Assembly: GCA_022072255.1 (NCBI GenBank)
Contig: JAJVHZ010000014.1
Coordinates: 1 to 64,000, forward strand
Length of the DNA: 64,000 nucleotides
Reading direction: 5' to 3'
From: Gammaproteobacteria bacterium
GTDB taxonomy: Bacteria > Pseudomonadota > Gammaproteobacteria > JAJPIJ01
The notes beneath the pieces are model-generated. The model was not told the origin of the DNA. It saw only the letters and a list, made by a program, of their open reading frames with translations, and did not search any database. Position 1 is the first letter of the stretch; each line of letters opens with the position of its first letter. Position numbers and translations under genes: made by a program. Positions 1 to 9,177 of this stretch are shown here, in pieces.

Positions 1-133
1 CAGTATCTCCCATTTTGGGAGGCGAATCAATGACGAAGGCCTGCTCTCTCCGTCCAGCTTGGAACCGCAGTCGGGACAAAGCTACGAGCGAGCGCAAGGG
101 CAACAGGTACTTGGCCCCACGGGCGTGGCGCCC

Positions 134-152
134 CTACTCCCACTCAATTGTC
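134..152 (-). repeat. Putative distal att site: copy of the guaA 3' end (minus strand encodes ...TIEWE*)
   Basis: tactcccactcaattgtc at 135-152 versus guaA end tcactcccactcgatcgtc at 42452-42470; the minus strand reads aca att gag tgg gag tag. Confidence 0.6.
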
Positions 153-416
153 TCCTACCTACCTAAGTGCTGATGATCATTAGACTTCTCAGAATGATCA
201 CAGCAATTGACCGTCGCGTCGACCGTCAAAACAAGGCGCTTGGAGATGACGGCCGGCGATAGATGGCGAAAGACAATCGTGTGCAAATCGCCACGACACC
301 CCTGACACGCCATAGTGGCCCCGGTCGTAGAGCAGAGTACGCTCGCCAGCTGAAGTCGATGACATGGGAACGGACTCAAGTGGATACCGACAGATGGCAT
401 ATGCATGATGGTTTGG

Positions 417-698
417 CTACTTGGTGGCCTGTACGAACCCCATCTCCACGAGGAAGCGCGAAGGCTGCTTGGGATAACCACGGTAAGAGTTCGCACGACT
501 AAGGATGAGCGACTCCTTCGCCCTCGTAATTGCAACGAAACAGTTCCGGCGCTCCTCCTCCATTTCAGGGCTGCTGTCACCCTTCTGACGACTTTGATAG
601 GAGGGCATAGTGTCTTCGGCGAGCCCAATCACATAGACGAAATCAAACTCTCTGCCTTTTGCCCCGTGAACAGTCATAAGGGTAGCCAGATCTTCAGG
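417..698 (-). pseudogene. C-terminal fragment of a UvrD/Rep-type superfamily 1 helicase
   Basis: Translation LMTVHGAKGREFDFVYVIGLAEDTMPSYQ...EEERRNCFVAITRAKESLILSRANSYRGYPKQPSRFLVEMGF matches UvrD motifs V/VI; no N-terminal helicase domain, and the upstream sequence is virB4 in another frame. Confidence 0.8.
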
Positions 699-2293
699 AA
701 CTCGATGGTCTCGGCCGTGGGTGGCAGCTGCAGTGGGTTGAAGCCGGTCGGTACGCCATTGCGCAGCGGCAGATAGGTGCCGCCCAGCGCCCGCGTCAGG
801 ATGTCGAGACCCCGGTCCTTGTCGAACAGCACCTGCGTGACGCCCTGCCGGGCGAGCAGCGTCACCAGGAAGCCGATCAGCACGGACTTTCCCGATCCCG
901 TGGGACCACAGATGAACGTGTGTCCGGTGTCCTTGCGACTGCCGCCGTCCGGATCGTGCGGATCGCTGGCGTGCAGCGAGAAGTAGTACGGCGAGCGGGC
1001 ACTGGTCACCAGCAGCGCCAGCGCATCGCCCCAGTGGTTGCCGGTGGCGCGACCGGCAGGAAAGTTGTGCAGCGGCGCCATCGCACAGAAGTTGCGCGAG
1101 GTGATCGGCGCCTTGCGCGGCCGCAGCGGAAAGCACGCCGGCAGCTGCGCCCAGAAAGCCGCCTCCAGCGCGAGATCCTCCCGCGCAGTCGTCATCCCAG
1201 TGTCGGCCAGGATGGCGCGCGCGAGGGCCGCGTCGTCATTCAGGGACTTCAGGCGCTGTTCGTTGGAGCTTCCGATCTGCCGATCGACCAGCGCCGTGAG
1301 CACCTGCAACGTGAAGTGGTGGTCCCCCATCACGAAGTCGTTGGAGGTCAGATCATCGAGCGCGTCCTTCAGCTGCTCGGCCTGGCTCACGGCGAAGTCG
1401 CCGGCATTGGCCATCTGGTTGTACTGACGCTGCAGCAGCCCCTGCCCGGCTGCCTTCGTCAGGAACGCGAAGGACTGTGTAAGCACGAACTCGAATGGCG
1501 CCGAGAGCAGCACGTTGTACATGCCCACCGTCGTCGGCGTCGCATATTCCTTGATGCCGAGAATCGCACCAAAGCGGGTCTGCGTAGGCAGCCGGTACTC
1601 GATGGTCTCGCTGCCAAAGATGATCCGCGTGGTCGCCAGCACTTCGTCGATTGGCGCCGTCGGCAGCGGCACGGGAGACAGGTCCGCATTCACCAGCTGC
1701 CCGAAGAACTCCAGCACACGCGAGTACAGGCGTCCGCAGGATTCATGGACACCGAGCCGCTCGGGGTCGTAGCGAGCAAGTGAGGAACCCACTGTCTGCG
1801 CGAGCTTCTCGCAGGCATCGAGCGCATCCGTGTGTTCCGCGAGTCGATGCTCTCCGGCCTTCGCGCTGATCAGGCGCGCCAGCAGATTCGGTGCCGCGCC
1901 GGCAATCGGCCGATAGGCCACCGACAGGTACAGCTCATTGACCATCAGCGTCTCGGTGGACAGTCGCGCCCGTTAGCGGGCCGACAATCGCTCAGCGAAG
2001 TCTTCCGTCGCTGCGGATTCGGCATTGCCCGCGGTGATCCGCTCGCGACGACGGATGACATGCATCCACAGCGCGACGTTTGGCGCCGCGATGTTTCGCC
2101 ACAGCACGTTCAGCCGTTCGTGCCAGTTGTTCAGCACTTCATCGTCGGCCGTCTCGAAGCTCGCACCGTCGAGCCGGAACACCTGGACGTAGTCACCCGC
2201 CTCGGTGCGCACGACGTGCGGCGAGATCTGCACGCGATACGGGATGCGGAACGCCGCCGGCATCTCGCGCCTCATGGCCGTGGCGCGCTTCAT
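674..2293 (-). pseudogene. virB4: VirB4/TrbE-like T4SS ATPase, interrupted and truncated
   Basis: N-terminal part (MKRATAMRREMPAAFRIPY...) and central part (MVNELYLSVAYRP... with Walker A GPTGSGKS) lie in the same frame, separated by TAA at 1973-1975; the C-terminus with Walker B is missing. Confidence 0.85.
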
Positions 2294-2655
2294 GAGAACC
2301 GCACCGTCGAGATTGCCTTGCGTCGACCATTCCGGTTCGGCAGATCGAGCTGCAGCGGGCTGTAGCTCGCGCCCTTCCAGAAACGGATGCTGCTGAAGTA
2401 CGCGAGGAGTCGCGTCTTGGTCCACATCAGCAGCAGGTCGAAGTAGCGGGCGTCACGCGCGCACAGCAGCATGCAGATGCCGTGGACCGGCAGCATCAGC
2501 AGCAGCACCAGCAGGTTCTTCGTCAGGAGGAACACCTCCATCGTGAACGCCGCGTTGAGCAGCAGCGCCGCGTACGTCACGCCGAAGCGCATGGGCGGGC
2601 GCGTGACCCCGACGAAGAGCGGATCGGCAGTGACCCCGGCATTGCGCGGTTCCAC
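2290..2655 (-). CDS. virB3: VirB3-like T4SS inner-membrane protein
   Basis: Small protein with two hydrophobic stretches between virB2-like and virB4-like genes; ATGA overlap with virB4. Confidence 0.75.
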   Translation of the reverse strand: MEPRNAGVTADPLFVGVTRPPMRFGVTYAALLLNAAFTMEVFLLTKNLLVLLLMLPVHGICMLLCARDARYFDLLLMWTKTRLLAYFSSIRFWKGASYSPLQLDLPNRNGRRKAISTVRFS

Positions 2656-2667
2656 GGCCGATGCCCC

Positions 2668-2976
2668 CTACACGCCGAACAGAGTCCGAATCCAGGCCAC
2701 GATCTGCGGCGCGCCGAAGATCGCCGCGATGCCGATCAGCGCACCGATGACCCAGCCCCAGGAGATCCGGCCAACGGCAGCGGCGATGGCCAGTGCGATG
2801 ACGATCAACACCGCGACGGGTGTCGCGATCGTCAGGGCGAAGGTCACCAGCGAGTTGGCACCGGTATCGAACGGCGAGGCCTGCGCGAACACCGCGCCCG
2901 GAGAGAGAAGTACCGCGGCGGCAGCGAGGCGGACGGTCAGTTGGTTGCCTCGGCAAGACTGGGTGCGCTGGTCCAC
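2668..2976 (-). CDS. virB2: VirB2/TrbC-like pilin
   Basis: 102 aa with signal peptide (AAAAVLLSPGAVFAQA) and two TM segments; position upstream of virB3. Confidence 0.75.
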   Translation of the reverse strand: MDQRTQSCRGNQLTVRLAAAAVLLSPGAVFAQASPFDTGANSLVTFALTIATPVAVLIVIALAIAAAVGRISWGWVIGALIGIAAIFGAPQIVAWIRTLFGV

Positions 2977-3040
2977 GAGTCATCCCCTCCTTCCCCTGGG
3001 GATGTCATCGAATCACGCGCGCTGTCCCGCGAAGCAGTAG

Positions 3041-3089
3041 AGGTTTCCGGGGAAATTCACCCGAAACCCTGCAGAACCATGGGTTTCGG
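3041..3089. promoter_or_regulatory. Operator-like element upstream of virB2 (AGGTTTCCGGGG plus inverted repeat CCGAAACCC...GGGTTTCGG)
   Basis: AGGTTTCCGGGG 3041-3052; perfect 9-bp inverted repeat 3061-3069/3081-3089. Confidence 0.5.
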
Positions 3090-3104
3090 CCAGAAACTCT
3101 ATTG

Positions 3105-3851
3105 TCATTCCTCCTGTGCAGCGTCCATCCTAGCCTCAGCAATCAATGGGAAGGGGGCGCCAACAGCAGGTTGGGCATGGATCAGCTCTCCGCAGAAATG
3201 CAGCTTCGCCTCGCGACGGAGCGCCTCCAATGCGGCGGCGTCCGGCTCGCGTGCTGCAAGCAGCAGTTCACGCCACAACCGCGGATGATTGTCCCAGCGC
3301 AGGCGCAGGGACTTCGCGCTCTCGATGGCAAGCGTGCGCACCTGCTGCATCGTCAGGGCCGCGATGCAGTCTGCCACGGTCGGCGGCATGGCGAAGATCA
3401 TCGATGCGACGCTGCGATCCTCGCGGACCACCTGCCAGCCGAACATCAGCGTCTCGAGCGCGAGCCAGTCCCAGCGAGTCGTGGGGGCTGCTCCGTTGAC
3501 GTGGCTGCGCGCATGCGTGCCATTGGTCGCAGCCATTCGCCACCACGCCACATCGCCGAATCGCAGGTCGACGATTACGAAGGGAAACAGCGACAGGCGC
3601 TGCCGCGCGGGCGGATCGAGTTCGCTCCAGAGATTTCGGTACGACGCGACGACCGGAAACGGATGACTGGACGCGCCGTCGAGCGAAAGCTCGCAGCACA
3701 GTTCGATGAACTGTTGGTTCAGTTGATGAGCGAGGCCTATCGAGCGGGCGCCTTTCCATCGGTGTTGCGAGAGCAGCTGACCATCCGCCCCCTCTCCGTC
3801 GCCAGGATCTTTCATGCGTACCGTCGCCAGCTCTCCAACACAAAGAGGCAT
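3105..3851 (-). CDS. Hypothetical protein, probable ICE-associated
   Basis: 248-aa ORF upstream of the virB remnants, divergent from the FlhC-like gene. Confidence 0.55.
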   Translation of the reverse strand: MPLCVGELATVRMKDPGDGEGADGQLLSQHRWKGARSIGLAHQLNQQFIELCCELSLDGASSHPFPVVASYRNLWSELDPPARQRLSLFPFVIVDLRFGDVAWWRMAATNGTHARSHVNGAAPTTRWDWLALETLMFGWQVVREDRSVASMIFAMPPTVADCIAALTMQQVRTLAIESAKSLRLRWDNHPRLWRELLLAAREPDAAALEALRREAKLHFCGELIHAQPAVGAPFPLIAEARMDAAQEE

Positions 3852-3870
3852 TGTTGGGAGACGGCACGTC

Positions 3871-3911
3871 GGAAACGCCCTCAGGTTTCCGGGGCATTTA
3901 TGGTAGAAACT
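3871..3911. promoter_or_regulatory. Second copy of the operator-like element, between divergent 3851(-) and 3927(+)
   Basis: AGGTTTCCGGGG at 3883-3894 identical to 3041-3052; GGAAAC-N8-GTTTCC inverted repeat at 3871-3890. Confidence 0.5.
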
Positions 3912-3926
3912 TCAGCAGGTTGATCT

Positions 3927-4475
3927 ATGGACACCACCAGCGGCGACGCGCGGTTCGACCGCTACTACCGGAGGATTCAGTTAGGCCTGCGATTGCTGTC
4001 GCACGGTGCCCGCGCCCAGACCGCCTGCGACTGGAGCGGCCTCACGCCGGACCGGCTGATCACCCTCAAGCGGCGCTGGCTCCCCGATGCCGGCGATGGA
4101 TTCCGTGGACCGGCCCCGACTTCCTTTCAACCCTTCTTCCGCTCCTCCGTGCGCCTCAGTCACGCGACCGTGTTCGCCAGCATCCATCAGGCGCTGTGCC
4201 AACGCTTCGCGCCCCCGGGGAGAGCGTGGGATCTGCAACCCGGACTGGAGAGCGGTGAGCGGCTGTGTACGGCCTACGAAATCTTTCGCGAGTGGGAGCC
4301 CGACGCCTACATGGAATTCGACCAGGCCGTGCTGCTCGCGCGAGGCGCGGCCAGTTCAGAGGACATCGAGTTGTTCCGATGCCTGCGCTGCCAGAGCGCC
4401 ATGCTCATCGACAAATGGGCGCGACGACGCGAAGTCTGTTCGGGTTGCCGCGGTAGGCGCTCTGCTAGTTCTTGA
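3927..4475 (+). CDS. FlhC-like transcriptional regulator with C-terminal CxxC...CxxC
   Basis: C-terminal LRCQSAMLIDKWARRREVCSGC resembles the FlhC zinc site; helical N-terminus; adjacent to T4SS genes. Confidence 0.5.
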   Translation: MDTTSGDARFDRYYRRIQLGLRLLSHGARAQTACDWSGLTPDRLITLKRRWLPDAGDGFRGPAPTSFQPFFRSSVRLSHATVFASIHQALCQRFAPPGRAWDLQPGLESGERLCTAYEIFREWEPDAYMEFDQAVLLARGAASSEDIELFRCLRCQSAMLIDKWARRREVCSGCRGRRSASS

Positions 4476-4737
4476 CGAGAACCATCAGGACGAGGTGGTA
4501 CAGGGCGGCAAACAGGCCGAAGCCCAGCGCCATCCCGGCGATCGGCAGGAACGGGAACCGCGGACCCACGGCGGACAGCTCGAACGCGATGGCCGCCACC
4601 AGACCGAAAACCAGTACGAAGCCGCAGAGGGCGTCCATGACCGGCTTCAGCAGCAGCAGGCCGGCGATCAGCGGAAAGGACACGACCTTCCAGGTCATCC
4701 AGGCCGATGCGCCCAGGGCGGGATGAATCTGTGCCAT
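4465..4737 (-). CDS. Small integral membrane protein
   Basis: 90 aa with three or more hydrophobic segments. Confidence 0.5.
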   Translation of the reverse strand: MAQIHPALGASAWMTWKVVSFPLIAGLLLLKPVMDALCGFVLVFGLVAAIAFELSAVGPRFPFLPIAGMALGFGLFAALYHLVLMVLVKN

Positions 4738-4768
4738 ACCTGCCTCCTGGGTCGGTTATTGCGCGAAA

Positions 4769-4787
4769 TAGTCACCAATAGTGACTA
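4769..4787. promoter_or_regulatory. AbiE operator-like inverted repeat TAGTCAC-CAATA-GTGACTA
   Basis: Perfect 7-bp inverted repeat; related sequence TAGTCACCATGGGTGAGTCA at 4841-4860 overlaps the probable abiEi start. Confidence 0.6.
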
Positions 4788-4830
4788 TAAATCACATTTC
4801 ATAAACCCCGACTTGTCAATGGTTTACTGA

Positions 4831-5670
4831 ATGCATATTTTAGTCACCATGGGTGAGTCAAAGAACGAAAAGCTAAACCGGCTTCTGGAGACCCTTGGGG
4901 ACGCCACCCTGGTCTCCAGCCGGTGGCTGCGCGCCCATGGATACCCCAGCAATTTGGTCGCGCGCTACATAGCGAGCGGCTGGCTGCAGTCTCCCGCACG
5001 GGGGGTCTACCTCCGCAAGGGCGGCAAACCCACCTGGGAAGGCCTCCTGCAGACCCTGCAGGTACGCGAGCAGCTGCCCCTTCACGCTGGAGGACGATTC
5101 GCGCTCGCCCGCCAGGGCCACGAACACTACCTGCGGCTGGGCGAGTCCGCGACGCTGACGCTGTACGGGCCAGCCAAGTTGCCGGCCTGGGCAGGCAAGC
5201 TGCCGCTGCGCGAGCGCGTGGAGGCCTGCGGCAAGGGACCGTTCGACTGGCCGTTGCTCACCTTCGGCGCCGATACGTCCGACGCAACACTGAATGCACA
5301 GGGCCTTGAACGCGTCACGGACGACACGCGCGCGGCGGGCGTCGTCATCTCCACCCCAGAGCGCGCCATACTCGAACTCTGCGATGAAAAGCCCGACAGC
5401 GCCTTGGTCGGTGAAGCGAACGCGCTCATGCAGGGACTCGCGACGCTCCGGCCGCAACTCGTGAGCACGTTGCTGCAGCACTGCGCCAGCATCAAGGCCA
5501 AGCGGCTTTTTCTCGCCCTCGCCGATCGCCATCATCATGCGTGGCTCGCGCACGTGAGCCTGCAGAACGTCGATCTCGGCCACGGCAAGCGAGTGCTCGT
5601 CCCGGGCGGCACACTGAACGCCAAGTACCAGATAACGCTGCCCGCCGACCTCGATGAACAACTGGGATAA
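4831..5670 (+). CDS. abiEi: AbiEi family type IV antitoxin / transcriptional autoregulator
   Basis: N-terminal wHTH pattern (TLVSSRWLRAHGYPSNLVARYIASGWLQSPARGVYLR) and AbiEi C-terminal layout; overlaps abiEii; the internal ATG at 4849 may be the real start. Confidence 0.85.
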   Translation: MHILVTMGESKNEKLNRLLETLGDATLVSSRWLRAHGYPSNLVARYIASGWLQSPARGVYLRKGGKPTWEGLLQTLQVREQLPLHAGGRFALARQGHEHYLRLGESATLTLYGPAKLPAWAGKLPLRERVEACGKGPFDWPLLTFGADTSDATLNAQGLERVTDDTRAAGVVISTPERAILELCDEKPDSALVGEANALMQGLATLRPQLVSTLLQHCASIKAKRLFLALADRHHHAWLAHVSLQNVDLGHGKRVLVPGGTLNAKYQITLPADLDEQLG

Positions 5671-6586
5671 CCGCTACGCCGAGCGCGTGAAGCTGCTGGT
5701 CGAGATCTTGCCAACGCTGGCGGAAGAGAAGCGCTTTGCACTCAAGGGCGGAACGGCGATCAATCTCTTCGAGCACGATCTGCCCCGACTCTCCGTCGAC
5801 ATCGACCTGACATGGCTGCCCATAGGTGACTTTGCGAACGACACGCGCGAGATCTCCGCCGCGCTCGAGAAGATCGGCGAAACGCTGCGCTCGGGACCAC
5901 TGCGGCTCCAGGTGCAGACCAGTGGCACGGAGGCAACCGGAGTCCATCGGCTCATCGCAAGTCGCCATCGCGCGCGGGTGCAGATCGAGACGACGCCAGT
6001 CATGCGGGGTACCGTGCATCCGGTGCGGACGATGCGAGTCCGCCCGGGCGTCGAGCAGGCATTCGGATTTGCCGAGATTCAGGTGCTGGACTTCGCGGAC
6101 CTGTACGCCGGCAAGCTTTCCGCGGCGCTATCGCGTCAGCACCCGCGCGATCTCTTCGACATGCAACCGCTGCTCGATGACGGACGCCTCGATGAACGAC
6201 TGTGGCGAACGTTCCTCGTCTATCTCACCTGCAGCCCGAAGCCCGCAGCGGAAATGCTGGCACCGCAGGAGCCCCGCGGCTTCGAGCAAACCTTCACGGC
6301 CCACTTCCAAGGCATGACCGCGACGCCAGTGACCGCGAGATCGCTGATGGATGTGCGTGCACGCCTGCTGCAGCGTGTTTCAGAATTGCTCGACGCGCCG
6401 TCGCACGCGTTCCTGGAATCCGTCGAGCGCGAAGCGCCTGACTTCAATCTGATCGGGCTACCCCATGCCGCCGACTTGCCCGGCGTGCGTCGCAAGCTGA
6501 CTAACCTGGGTCAACGCTCAGCCGCCAAACGCGCTGCCGACTACGAACAACTCGCCGCGGCACTTTCGCGCCACAGCATCTTCTAG
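5654..6586 (+). CDS. abiEii: AbiEii family nucleotidyltransferase toxin
   Basis: FALKGGTAINLFEHDLPRLSVDIDLTW (nucleotidyltransferase motif) and ADLYAGKLSAALSRQHPRDLFDM. Confidence 0.9.
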   Translation: MNNWDNRYAERVKLLVEILPTLAEEKRFALKGGTAINLFEHDLPRLSVDIDLTWLPIGDFANDTREISAALEKIGETLRSGPLRLQVQTSGTEATGVHRLIASRHRARVQIETTPVMRGTVHPVRTMRVRPGVEQAFGFAEIQVLDFADLYAGKLSAALSRQHPRDLFDMQPLLDDGRLDERLWRTFLVYLTCSPKPAAEMLAPQEPRGFEQTFTAHFQGMTATPVTARSLMDVRARLLQRVSELLDAPSHAFLESVEREAPDFNLIGLPHAADLPGVRRKLTNLGQRSAAKRAADYEQLAAALSRHSIF

Positions 6587-7011
6587 TTGGTATTTCGGCA
6601 TCAGCATGAGCAAGGCGTTCTCGATGCGATCAGCAAGTACCTGAGGCCGTTCTTGACTTCGCTCTAGTAGCGCTGCTCGGCGGACTACAGCCATCGCCTT
6701 CAAAGTCTCTCGGCAGTGCGTTCATTCCCTTTTTCAGAGTTCCCTGCACCCATTCCTTGAAGGCTGCCACCAGACCGGGAGGGTGACTAGGCACGCATCG
6801 CCACAGGTCCTCGCTCCGACTTCGCGGCAAAGACGATTGAGCGTGATGCGCAGAAACCCAGGTACACAGCCCAGAAACCCGCAACCCGCGCTGTGCGCTG
6901 CTAGAGACCGAGTGACGTTTGATCCAACTATCCCCTGAATCCCTGCGCTGCATTTCTCGCGATGGCTGCGCACTCTTTGTCCCATCGATTCGCATTGATG
7001 AGGCAATAGAG

Positions 7012-7425
7012 ATGGAAGCCCAGACTTCCACTAACAACGACAGTGCCACTACCACCACGCCAGAGACGCGCGAGGTGCGACTGTCGGGATGGGTGAATGA
7101 ACCGCTTCTCGACATCCGTCAGATCCTCAGTGGCCGCGAAATCTCGCGCCTAACTCGTCGTCCACGATGGCTACTGCTGGGACTGGCCGCGCTCGGACGA
7201 TTTCCGAAGCGGCGCACGCACTGTGGCAAACCAGTCGGTTGGCATCGAGCGGACGTACTCGACTGGCTGACACAGCGCATGGCGGTCGAGCCCGACTGCC
7301 CGCCTGTTGCGCAGACCTGTCGGCAGTCGCGCCCCCGCCAGGTCTGCCTTCCGTTCGAGATCAGCGCGCGGTGCGCAGTGCGCGGTGACGTCATTCGCCG
7401 CCGCGCCCACGGAGAGACAACGTGA
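7012..7425 (+). CDS. AlpA/excisionase-like small DNA-binding protein
   Basis: LSGREISRLTRRPRWLLLGLAALGRFPKRRTHCGKPVGWHRADVLDWL resembles the MerR/AlpA HTH. Confidence 0.6.
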   Translation: MEAQTSTNNDSATTTTPETREVRLSGWVNEPLLDIRQILSGREISRLTRRPRWLLLGLAALGRFPKRRTHCGKPVGWHRADVLDWLTQRMAVEPDCPPVAQTCRQSRPRQVCLPFEISARCAVRGDVIRRRAHGETT

Positions 7426-7721
7426 GTTCAGAAGCACTCGACCGAACTGACACTTCTAAATCCACGTGCCAACGCGCTGTACGCCGCAGCGAGCTGCGCA
7501 GAATCGTACCTCTCGCAGACACCACCATCTACGAAATGGAGCAACGAGGCGAGTTTCCCCGCCGCTTCTATCTGACTTCACGGTGCGTCGTCTGGGATCT
7601 CAACGAGGTGGAACAGTGGCTCACTGCGCGGCGCGCAGCGAGTCTCGCGGGGCTTGTTCACCGATCCCCTGAGCCAGACGTGCGGTCCCGCAGGCAAAGA
7701 CCAGTCAGTACCGGCCGTTGA
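7422..7721 (+). CDS. AlpA family phage-type regulatory protein
   Basis: RRSELRRIVPLADTTIYEMEQRGEFPRRFYLTSRCVVWDLNEVEQWL; GTGA overlap with the upstream AlpA-like gene. Confidence 0.8.
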   Translation: MSSEALDRTDTSKSTCQRAVRRSELRRIVPLADTTIYEMEQRGEFPRRFYLTSRCVVWDLNEVEQWLTARRAASLAGLVHRSPEPDVRSRRQRPVSTGR

Positions 7722-7947
7722 TTCACAGAATCACGCCTTGGGCGGCGGCGATGCCGTTAGCCTCAATGGTTTCCTGCTCACCCAAGTGCCTGTCATCATT
7801 AAACTGCCCGCAGTGCACGCCCACCTGTTGATCGTGCGCGGTGGCGTCGATGCACATAAGGGCTGCACGGCCGCTCCAACCTCCCGCCGCTCGCCGTTGC
7901 AGGGCTCGTCGAAACTGTCGTGTCGCGTCTCCTGCGCCATGGCGGGC

Positions 7948-9177
7948 TCAACCCGGCATCCCGTGCGGCCTGCTCGTCCTCAACGCATATGTCCCGATGA
8001 TCATTGAAAGGCCCAGCAGGACAATGCCCGCGGCAAGGATCAGCTTGAAATCCAGGACATCCGCCAAGTACCCCCAGCCGCCGGCCATCACCGCCCCGCC
8101 CAGTGCCAGCGCGATGGAGACGTTGGAAAAGATCTGCGAGTAGTCCTTGGCGCCGAACACGATCCGTACCAGCAGGGCCGTCTCCACGGTGACGCCCGCG
8201 TAGGCCCAGCCGAACAGGAACCCCCCGACCACCATCAAGGCCATGCCGGCGTGCCCCATCAGCAGCAGGACCAGCCCCAGGATTCCGAGACCGGTCGAGG
8301 CGAGCACCCCCGCCAGGGAACTCCGGTCGTTGACATAGCCCAGGGCCACCTTGCCGAGGGTGACACCCAGCATGATCGCCGACGCCACCAGCGCGGATTG
8401 TTCGACGGAGAATCCGACGCTGGTGATGTAGCTGGGCAGGAACAGGTTCAGCGTGGAAACCGAAATCATCAGGAGCGCGAACACCGTCAAGGCATAGAAG
8501 ACCGGCGTGCGGATGGCCACCGCATAGTCCGTTCCAGTCCTGGCGGCCGCGCTTTCATCCGCCTTTTCGCCGAAGGGCTTCAAGCCCATGTCCGAGGGAT
8601 GATTGCGCAGCAACAGGCCCAGCAAGGGCGCCACCACCAGCAGGATGATGCCGCCGAACACCAGATAGGTGGTGCGCCAGCCATGGGCTTCGATCAGGTA
8701 TCCGCCGAAGGGATTGAACAACACGCCGCCGATGCCCGAGGCCGCGCTGCAGAACCCGATGAAGAAGCCGACCCGGGTATTGAACCAGCGGTTGATCAGT
8801 ACCGGATAGCTCAGGTACAGCAGGAACGAGAACGAGATGCCGATGACGGCGCCGGCCACATAGAAGTGCCAGACGGCGTCGAACTGCGACATGCCCATGT
8901 ACACCGCTCCGACCACGGCTGCGCTTGCGGTCAGCAGCCATCGGGCGCTGTACTGGTCCAGCAGTTTTCCGGCGACGGACAGCGTCAGGAACGACACGGC
9001 GTAGACGAAGGTCATGTACAAGCCGAAGCTGCCGACGGAAACACCCAGCTCGGTGCTGACGGGGTCGTAGAAGATCCCGGCGCAGCTCATCACCAGTCCG
9101 ATGATGACGCCCATGATCAGGCAGCAGCAGAAGACGATCACATAGCCGTAGTGGAATCCGTGCTTGTCCATGATCAT
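7948..9177 (-). CDS. MFS transporter, oxalate/formate antiporter-like
   Basis: MDKHGFHYGYVIVFCCCLIMGVIIGLVMSCAGIFYDPVSTELG...; 12-TM pattern; ATGA overlap with the upstream SDR gene. Confidence 0.85.
   Translation of the reverse strand: MIMDKHGFHYGYVIVFCCCLIMGVIIGLVMSCAGIFYDPVSTELGVSVGSFGLYMTFVYAVSFLTLSVAGKLLDQYSARWLLTASAAVVGAVYMGMSQFDAVWHFYVAGAVIGISFSFLLYLSYPVLINRWFNTRVGFFIGFCSAASGIGGVLFNPFGGYLIEAHGWRTTYLVFGGIILLVVAPLLGLLLRNHPSDMGLKPFGEKADESAAARTGTDYAVAIRTPVFYALTVFALLMISVSTLNLFLPSYITSVGFSVEQSALVASAIMLGVTLGKVALGYVNDRSSLAGVLASTGLGILGLVLLLMGHAGMALMVVGGFLFGWAYAGVTVETALLVRIVFGAKDYSQIFSNVSIALALGGAVMAGGWGYLADVLDFKLILAAGIVLLGLSMIIGTYALRTSRPHGMPG

Noticed and set aside
155-628. 157-aa minus-strand ORF at the left end
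   Set aside because: Low-complexity S/R/P-rich translation with no motif, overlapping the UvrD fragment in another frame.
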